34,301 bases of DNA from contig JABFSR010000108.1 in the NCBI GenBank assembly GCA_013140495.1, positions 1-34,301 of the forward strand. Reading direction: 5' to 3'. The notes beneath the pieces were generated by a model. It had not been told where the DNA came from. It ran no database searches and worked only from the letters and a program-made list of their open reading frames with translations. Positions 28,722 through 34,301 of this stretch are shown here, in pieces. This DNA comes from Verrucomicrobiota bacterium (GTDB lineage: Bacteria > Verrucomicrobiota > Verrucomicrobiia > Limisphaerales > JADLHS01). Positions within the stretch are counted from its first letter, which is position 1, and each line of letters begins with the position of its first letter. Both the position numbers and the translations under genes were made by a program.

Positions 28722-31367
28722 GTGAGCATCCGAAATCTCAACGCCATAAGATCGTTGGTCTGGTTCTGCCTGCTTTTCGTCGCGTCATCCGTGATCGCTG
28801 GCGACCTGCCGCGAGCGTCCCGGCGGTTCATTGACACACAATGCGTGGAGTGTCACGACGCGGAGACAACAAAGGGCGGGCTGGACCTGACCGCACTCAA
28901 GTTCGAACCTGCAAACTCAACAAACTTTTCCAAATGGGTGCTCGTCCACGATCGCGTAAGCAACGGGGAGATGCCGCCAAAGAAGAAACCGAGGCCACCA
29001 GCAACGGAGTTGGAAACGTTCACAAAAACTTTGGCTTCATCCCTCACAACCGTGGAGCGCGCCCGCATGGCAAAGGAAGGCCGCGCGACACGCCGCCGGC
29101 TGAATCGTTACGAATACGAAAACGCGTTGCGCGACTTGCTGCACGCGCCGTGGCTTCAGATTCGAGATACGCTGCCCGAGGATGGCGAGATGGATCGTTT
29201 CAACAAGGTCGGTGACACGCTTGACGTGTCCCATGTTCAGATGGCGAGATATCTGGGCGCAGCAGATTATGCGCTGCGTCAGGTGATGTCGCCTCAAGCC
29301 GAGCGTCCCGCGCAGAAAGTGCAACGCTACTACGCGCGCGAGCAGCATAGTTTCACCGGGCCAATGGCTTTCTCCGTGTTCAACACTGCGCCCGAACGCG
29401 CCACCTTCCCCGTGCTCGGTTTCGAGGGGCAGCCAGACGTGCGGACGGGCAAAGCGCCGGTCACGGTTGGCAGCACGAACGCAGAATTACGCGAGCTTGA
29501 AGGTGTCGGTGTGGTGGCGAGCGCATACGAGCCGATTGAGCCAGAGTTCAACCAGTTCAGAGCACCTGCGGCTGGCCGCTACAGGTTACGGTTTAATGCT
29601 TATTCCGTATGGGTTGGTCCGGGTGAAAGCAACAAATGGTACATTCCCAATCTCGACAACATTTCGCGCGGCAGGCGCGACGAGCCGGTAACGATCACAG
29701 CCGAAACACCACCCCGCCTATTGCGCAAGCTGGGTGATTTCGATGCAACGCCGGAGCCGTCGGTGCATGAACTGGATGTGTGGTTGCTGGCTGGCGAGAT
29801 AATTCGACCTGACGCAGGGCGGCTCTTTCGTTCCCGGCCCGGCGCAGGACGCTGGCAGAATCCGCTCGCTGAGAAGGATGGTCAGCCTGGAGTTGTGTTT
29901 CGTTGGCTCGAAGTTGAAGGCCCCATCTACGATCAATGGCCACCTACAGGACACCGACTGCTATTTGGCGATTTGCCGGTGACGAATCGCGAAGCCGCCA
30001 AAGTCGTACAGAATCCTGGCAGAACCAACCGGGCCGGGCGTGTTCGATTCAAACCAGCACCTGGTGTGGACGTAATTTCAGGGAAACAAATGGCTGACGC
30101 GGAACGTTTGCTCAAGGAATTCGTCCGGCACGCTTATCGCCGACCGACGGACGAGGCGGAGGTGAAACGATTCCTGCCCGTCGTGCAAAGCGCATTGAAA
30201 CAGGGAAATAGTTTCACCGATGCGATGATTGCCAGCTACACAGCGGTGCTTTGTTCGCCCGAGTTTATTTATCTTCAGGAAAAACCCGGCCGCCTGGATG
30301 ATTTCGCACTGGCTTCACGACTCGCATTTTTCCTCTGGAACTCTCCGCCGGATGACGAACTACGACGCTGCGCGGAGAAAAAGGAACTGCACAAGCCCGA
30401 CGTGTTGCGCGCACAGACGGAGCGCCTGCTGGCCGATCCAAAGTCGCATCGGTTTGTGGATGCCTTCCTCGATTACTGGCTCGATCTTCGGAAGATGGTA
30501 GCCACAGCACCAGACGCGGAGTTGTATTCCGACTACTACCTTGACGATTTGCTCACCGAGTCTGCGCTGGAAGAAACACGGTTGTTCTTCGTCGAGCTGT
30601 TGCGCGGTGATTTGCCCGCGCGCAACGTTGTCGCGTCGGACTTCGCGATGTTGAACGAACGACTCGCCGCGCACTACGGCTTGCCCAAGGTGGATGGCGT
30701 CGTGCTGCAACGCCAGTCTTTGCCAAAGGATTCTGTTCGCGGCGGACTCATGACGCAGGCCGCAGTGCTCAAGGTCACTGCCAACGGCACAACGACGTCA
30801 CCCGTCCTGCGCGGCGCGTGGATCATGGAGCGCATCCTCGGCCAGAAACCACAGCCGCCGCCCCCCAGCGTTCCCGCCATCGAGCCGGACATTCGCGGCG
30901 CGGTGACCATCCGCCAGCAGTTGGAAAAACATCGCACCATGGAAACGTGCAACACCTGCCATGCGAAGATTGATCCGGCAGGTTTCGCGCTGGAGAACTT
31001 TGACGTGATGGGCGGCTGGCGCGACCGCTATCGTTCGGAGGCTGGTGGCGAACTGGCACAAGGCATCGCCAAGAGCGGGCAGAAATTCGCCTTTCACTAC
31101 GCACTCCCCGTGGATGCCAGTGGCGAACTCCCCGACGGCCAAAAGTTTCGTGACGTTCGCGAACTGAAACAACTCCTTCTCGCGAACGAAAAGCAACTTG
31201 CCCGCAATCTCGCGAAGCAACTGACGGTTTATGCCACCGGCGCGCCGATCCGCTTCGCCGACCGCGAACCGATCGAACAAATCCTGGAACGCTCCAGTTC
31301 CAGTCACTACGGCGTCCGCAGCCTCATCCACGAACTGGTACATAGCGAATTGTTCCTGAACAAATAG
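28722..31367 (+). CDS. DUF1592-type exported cytochrome c protein (planctomycete type)
   Basis: An 881-residue protein. The signal peptide is [18 protein letters not shown]. The first haem site is CVECH (41-45) in the planctomycete cytochrome c-like domain, which ends [14 protein letters not shown]1587 ([17 protein letters not shown]) follows near 120, then a beta-rich region, DUF1595 (about 454-515), DUF1592 (about 525-650), DUF1588 (about 673-770) with a second haem site CNTCH (743-747), and DUF1585 (about 806-878). Up to two c-type haems are predicted, facing the periplasm. No in-frame ATG lies between the previous gene and the signal peptide; I chose GTG at 28722, with TTG at 28704 as alternative. 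The family is nearly always beside a DUF1552 gene, as here. Electron transfer is inferred from the haem motifs; the substrate is unknown. Confidence 0.9.
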   Translation: MSIRNLNAIRSLVWFCLLFVASSVIAGDLPRASRRFIDTQCVECHDAETTKGGLDLTALKFEPANSTNFSKWVLVHDRVSNGEMPPKKKPRPPATELETFTKTLASSLTTVERARMAKEGRATRRRLNRYEYENALRDLLHAPWLQIRDTLPEDGEMDRFNKVGDTLDVSHVQMARYLGAADYALRQVMSPQAERPAQKVQRYYAREQHSFTGPMAFSVFNTAPERATFPVLGFEGQPDVRTGKAPVTVGSTNAELRELEGVGVVASAYEPIEPEFNQFRAPAAGRYRLRFNAYSVWVGPGESNKWYIPNLDNISRGRRDEPVTITAETPPRLLRKLGDFDATPEPSVHELDVWLLAGEIIRPDAGRLFRSRPGAGRWQNPLAEKDGQPGVVFRWLEVEGPIYDQWPPTGHRLLFGDLPVTNREAAKVVQNPGRTNRAGRVRFKPAPGVDVISGKQMADAERLLKEFVRHAYRRPTDEAEVKRFLPVVQSALKQGNSFTDAMIASYTAVLCSPEFIYLQEKPGRLDDFALASRLAFFLWNSPPDDELRRCAEKKELHKPDVLRAQTERLLADPKSHRFVDAFLDYWLDLRKMVATAPDAELYSDYYLDDLLTESALEETRLFFVELLRGDLPARNVVASDFAMLNERLAAHYGLPKVDGVVLQRQSLPKDSVRGGLMTQAAVLKVTANGTTTSPVLRGAWIMERILGQKPQPPPPSVPAIEPDIRGAVTIRQQLEKHRTMETCNTCHAKIDPAGFALENFDVMGGWRDRYRSEAGGELAQGIAKSGQKFAFHYALPVDASGELPDGQKFRDVRELKQLLLANEKQLARNLAKQLTVYATGAPIRFADREPIEQILERSSSSHYGVRSLIHELVHSELFLNK

Positions 31368-31445
31368 TGAAAGCGCAGCATTCAAACGCCACATTGACCT
31401 AGACTTTGACCCTGTGCTGGTGTTCATTAAAACTCAATCACTCAC

Positions 31446-32801
31446 ATGAAGACGCAGACTTACAATGACGGCCAAGCCCCGTTTGTCGCCACGCGCGCTT
31501 CGCTGTCCCGAAGGAAGTTTCTTCGCGGCGCGGGTATTTTGCTTTCATTGCCTTTGTTGGACGCGATGACTCCGGCGTTCGCCATTGCGGCCAAACGTAT
31601 CGCTGCTGGAACCACTCCCGGTGGCAAACCACGCCGGATGATTGGCATCTGCAATAATCTGGGTCTTTTGCCGGAGCAGTTTTTCCCCAAGGAAAACGGG
31701 CGCGATTACACACCGTCACCCTACCTCGAAGTGCTCAAGGAACATCGTAACGATTTCACTGTTTTCAGCGGCGTCTCGCATCCTGATGTGGACGGCGGGC
31801 ACCCGGCTGACAATTGTTTTCTCACGGCTGCGCCGCATCCCGGCAGCGCTGGTTTCCGCAACACCATTTCGCTCGACCAATACATCGGCGAGCGCATCGG
31901 TCATCTGACGCGGTTCCCATCGCTCACGCTGGGCGTGAATGTGCAACAGGGGGTGCGCAGCCTTTCTTGGACGGGGTCGGGCGTGCTGATTCCTTGCGAG
32001 GAAAAGGCGGCGGACGTTTTCGCACGGATGTTCTTACAGGGGACGCAGGCAGAGACCGAAGCCCAGGTCCGCAAACTCGAGACTGGGCGCAGCATCCTTG
32101 ACGCCGTGGCCGGGCAGGCGAAGGATTTGCAACGCACAGTGGGCGCTCGTGACCGTGACAGGCTCGACCAATACTTCACGAGCGTCCGCGACCTGGAGCA
32201 ACGCCTGCAGATGTCGCGTGAGTGGGAATACAAGCCGAAGCCGAAAGTGAATGCGTCGGTGCCGCTCGATCCAGCCGATCCAAAGGCCTATATGGACAAG
32301 GTGAAGCTGATGTATGACATGGCTCGGCTCGCCTTTGAAACGGATTCGACGCGCTCCATTTCGCTGCTGCTCGACAGCGTGAACTCGCCGGCCATCGAGT
32401 TCGCCGACGTAAAGACCAGCGACGGCTACCACAATCTTTCACATCACGGGAAGTCGAAGGAGAAACTGGCACAGTTGAAATCCATTGACGAATGGCACAT
32501 GAAGCTGTTGGCTGACCTGTTCGCCCAACTCAAAGCCGTGCGTGAAGACGGTGAACCATTGCTCGACCGCACGATGATTCTTTATGGATCGAACCTTGGC
32601 AATGCAAACACTCATGTGACGACAAACATGCCGACGATTTTCGCAGGCGGCGGTTTCAAGCACGGCCAGCACATCGCGTTCGACACGCAGCACAATTATC
32701 CGTTGCCAAATCTCTTCGTCACGATGTTGCAACGCATGGGCCTGGAGACCGACAAGTTCGCCTCGGCCAAAGGCACGATGCGAGGACTTGAGATGGCTTA
32801 G
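31446..32801 (+). CDS. DUF1552 protein with Tat signal
   Basis: A 451-residue protein. SRRKFLRG (21-28) followed by [18 protein letters not shown] is a twin-arginine signal, so the protein is exported folded. The body matches the DUF1552 family: [19 protein letters not shown] near 75, [23 protein letters not shown] near 103-125, [11 protein letters not shown] near 142-152 and [17 protein letters not shown] near 335-352. These resemble the alkaline-phosphatase-like DUF1501 proteins, and the conserved His and Asp residues could bind metal. It starts 78 bp after the cytochrome gene, the usual partner order. The joint function is not established; I infer a periplasmic oxidoreductase or hydrolase pair. 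Confidence 0.92.
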   Translation: MKTQTYNDGQAPFVATRASLSRRKFLRGAGILLSLPLLDAMTPAFAIAAKRIAAGTTPGGKPRRMIGICNNLGLLPEQFFPKENGRDYTPSPYLEVLKEHRNDFTVFSGVSHPDVDGGHPADNCFLTAAPHPGSAGFRNTISLDQYIGERIGHLTRFPSLTLGVNVQQGVRSLSWTGSGVLIPCEEKAADVFARMFLQGTQAETEAQVRKLETGRSILDAVAGQAKDLQRTVGARDRDRLDQYFTSVRDLEQRLQMSREWEYKPKPKVNASVPLDPADPKAYMDKVKLMYDMARLAFETDSTRSISLLLDSVNSPAIEFADVKTSDGYHNLSHHGKSKEKLAQLKSIDEWHMKLLADLFAQLKAVREDGEPLLDRTMILYGSNLGNANTHVTTNMPTIFAGGGFKHGQHIAFDTQHNYPLPNLFVTMLQRMGLETDKFASAKGTMRGLEMA

Positions 32802-33018
32802 GTTTTGGAAGCACAACAAACATCGCTTAATTCCGCCCGTCGCCGCGTTTTCGTTTCAAAGCTCCACCTGATCGGAAGGGGTTTGATCAATCAAGGCATT
32901 GGAAAAATCTCCTTGGCCTCAGATACCACTCGTTGCGATCACAATCGGGCTCGAATACTTCAGTGCAAAAACATGTCTTGAACACCTGCCCGACCCGGCG
33001 GAGTATGATCAACAGACC

Positions 33019-33906
33019 ATGACAGATTTTTCCGCGAGCGTGATTCAGCGGACAAAGTTTCAAGTGAAATACCACCGGGGGTTTTCGCTCATTGAATTGC
33101 TTGTGGTCATCGCCATCATCGCAATTCTTGCAGCGATGCTTCTCCCCGCGTTGAATAGTTCAAAATCCCGCACGCAGGGTCTTTGGTGCATGAACAACCA
33201 CCGCCAGCTAACACTGGCCTGGCGCATGTACTCGGACGACAACCATGATCAGCTCCTTTATGCCAGCGAATATCCCTGGGATCCATCCACGTACGCCGCA
33301 GCGTGGATCACCGGCACCCTCGACCCCACCAATCCCGGGCAGGATAATTGGGATCCCGAGTTGACCATCAAGAAAAGCCCCATGTGGCCCTATTGCGGAA
33401 AGAACCTGACCATTTGGAAATGTCCGGCGGATCGCTCGACTGTCACGGTGGGTGGCGAACAGAAGCCACGCGTTCGCAGCATGTCCATGAATGTTTATCT
33501 CGGAGGCTGGGGAGGCACGTACGGAAATTGGGATTCCTACATGGGCCGCGTCTGGAGTGACTACAAGATCTACATGAAGCAGTCGGAGTTGGCGAATCCC
33601 GGCCCCTCCACAATCTTTGTCTTCCTCGACATGCGCGAGGACAGCATTGACATGGGGAATTTTGCAACAGCCATGGCGGGCTGGCAGGATCAACCGTCAG
33701 AGCATCGCTTCTTTGATCTGCCCGGCTTTCAACATCATTACGCGTGCGGCTTCTCATTTGCCGATGGTCATTCTGAAATCAAGCGCTGGCGTGATCCGCG
33801 CACGATGCCTCCGATCGTTCACAACGGCTTGGTGAATGACTCGTTTGAATGCCCTACCAATCAGGATGTGGCATGGTTGCAGGAACACGCCACACGTCCG
33901 AAGTGA
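33019..33906 (+). CDS. Prepilin-like protein with H-X9-DG domain
   Basis: A 295-residue protein. A basic leader ends HRG (Gly21), the cleavage site is before Phe22, and [20 protein letters not shown] follows with Glu26 at +5. The C-terminus has HHYACGFSFADGHSEIKRWRDPR, an exact H-X9-DG pattern. The open frame starts at 32899, but the ATG at 33019 gives a normal leader and I prefer it. The 217 bp upstream contain no gene. It is similar in plan to the gene at 27785, so the two are likely paralogues either side of the cytochrome pair. It converges on the PQQ-repeat gene with 30 bp between stops. Confidence 0.9.
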   Translation: MTDFSASVIQRTKFQVKYHRGFSLIELLVVIAIIAILAAMLLPALNSSKSRTQGLWCMNNHRQLTLAWRMYSDDNHDQLLYASEYPWDPSTYAAAWITGTLDPTNPGQDNWDPELTIKKSPMWPYCGKNLTIWKCPADRSTVTVGGEQKPRVRSMSMNVYLGGWGGTYGNWDSYMGRVWSDYKIYMKQSELANPGPSTIFVFLDMREDSIDMGNFATAMAGWQDQPSEHRFFDLPGFQHHYACGFSFADGHSEIKRWRDPRTMPPIVHNGLVNDSFECPTNQDVAWLQEHATRPK

Positions 33907-33936
33907 ACGGGATGCCAACCACAAAACACAGGTCCA

Positions 33937-34301
33937 TCATTGACGATGACGATTGCTTTCGAGATTCGTCCCGTCGATGCACCAGAGGTTTTTGTCAGTC
34001 CGGATGAAAATATCGCCGTCGGAAATAGCAAGCGAAGCATTCATCGGTTCGCTACCAATTGAATTTGTAGCGAGGCACTCGAACTTCGGCGAGGCGCGTA
34101 GCACAAACACGTCCGCGTTCCGGTTCACCGCATAAAGTCGCTCGCCTGCCAGTATCGGCGACGCCCACGACGAATTCCGCGCGCCCGTGCCGGTGAGCCG
34201 TTCTTCCCAGACAATCTCCCCGGTCTTGAGATCGCGACATTCGGCAAAACCCTTCCAGTTCACTTGATAGATATGGCCTTTGGAAATAACGCCGGCACCA
34301 A
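33937..34301 (-). CDS. PQQ-repeat (BamB-like) beta-propeller protein, C-terminal part
   Basis: The minus strand is open from the right edge to a TGA at 33937, giving the last 120 residues of a longer protein. The repeats carry the PQQ/beta-propeller pattern: CRDLKTGEIVWEERL, then SPILAGERLYAVNRNADVFVLRA, then ASLAISDGDIFIRTDKNLWCIDG. Each has a GexxW or xLYaxN-like strand. This fits the PQQ-binding-like/BamB superfamily of exported propellers that are numerous in Verrucomicrobia and Planctomycetes. The N-terminus, signal peptide and most blades lie outside the window, so the exact subfamily cannot be given. Confidence 0.85.
   Translation of the reverse strand, partial: GAGVISKGHIYQVNWKGFAECRDLKTGEIVWEERLTGTGARNSSWASPILAGERLYAVNRNADVFVLRASPKFECLATNSIGSEPMNASLAISDGDIFIRTDKNLWCIDGTNLESNRHRQ

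Overview
The window looks like chromosomal DNA from a Verrucomicrobiota bacterium, most likely the Pedosphaera/Limisphaerales group (former subdivision 3). This is inferred from gene content: three prepilin-like proteins with the [22 protein letters not shown] N-terminus, a DUF1592-type cytochrome c protein paired with a DUF1552 protein, large secreted proteins with Ig-like and MBG repeats, and a PQQ-type beta-propeller protein. No mobile element, CRISPR array, rRNA or tRNA was recognised.

Left part (1-7864). A very large secreted protein on the minus strand runs off the left edge. It has an amidotransferase-like domain, a deacetylase-like domain, a lectin-like domain and then at least eight Ig-like repeats with a 279-bp period. 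It is divergent from pdxH (PLP biosynthesis). An unknown protein follows, converging on a FHA-receiver-DUF4388 signalling protein.

Gyrase block (7943-13976, minus strand). The order of transcription is gyrB, a Phd/YefM-type antitoxin, a PIN-domain (VapC-like) toxin, gyrA. A toxin-antitoxin pair therefore sits inside the gyrBA gene pair. GyrA carries Ala and Pro at the two main quinolone-contact positions.

Transport block (14195-17154, minus strand). Four tightly packed genes encode a membrane-anchored unknown protein, a prepilin-like protein, an ABC ATPase and an ABC-2 permease.

Plus-strand block (17263-23880). gcvP (glycine decarboxylase) is followed by a coupled three-gene unit: a PD-(D/E)XK nuclease, a DUF1156-type DNA methylase with inserted zinc-ribbon cysteines, and a DUF4256 protein. 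The first two look like an unassigned restriction-modification system. The coupled DUF4256 gene is unexpected, and this is the best candidate here for an undescribed system. A hairpin-rich intergenic stretch separates it from a convergent 1075-residue secreted MBG-domain protein (24013-27240, minus).

Right part (27785-34301). A prepilin-like protein, the DUF1592-type dihaem cytochrome (which needs a non-ATG start), the Tat-exported DUF1552 protein and another prepilin-like protein are on the plus strand. The C-terminal end of a PQQ-repeat protein lies on the minus strand and runs off the right edge.
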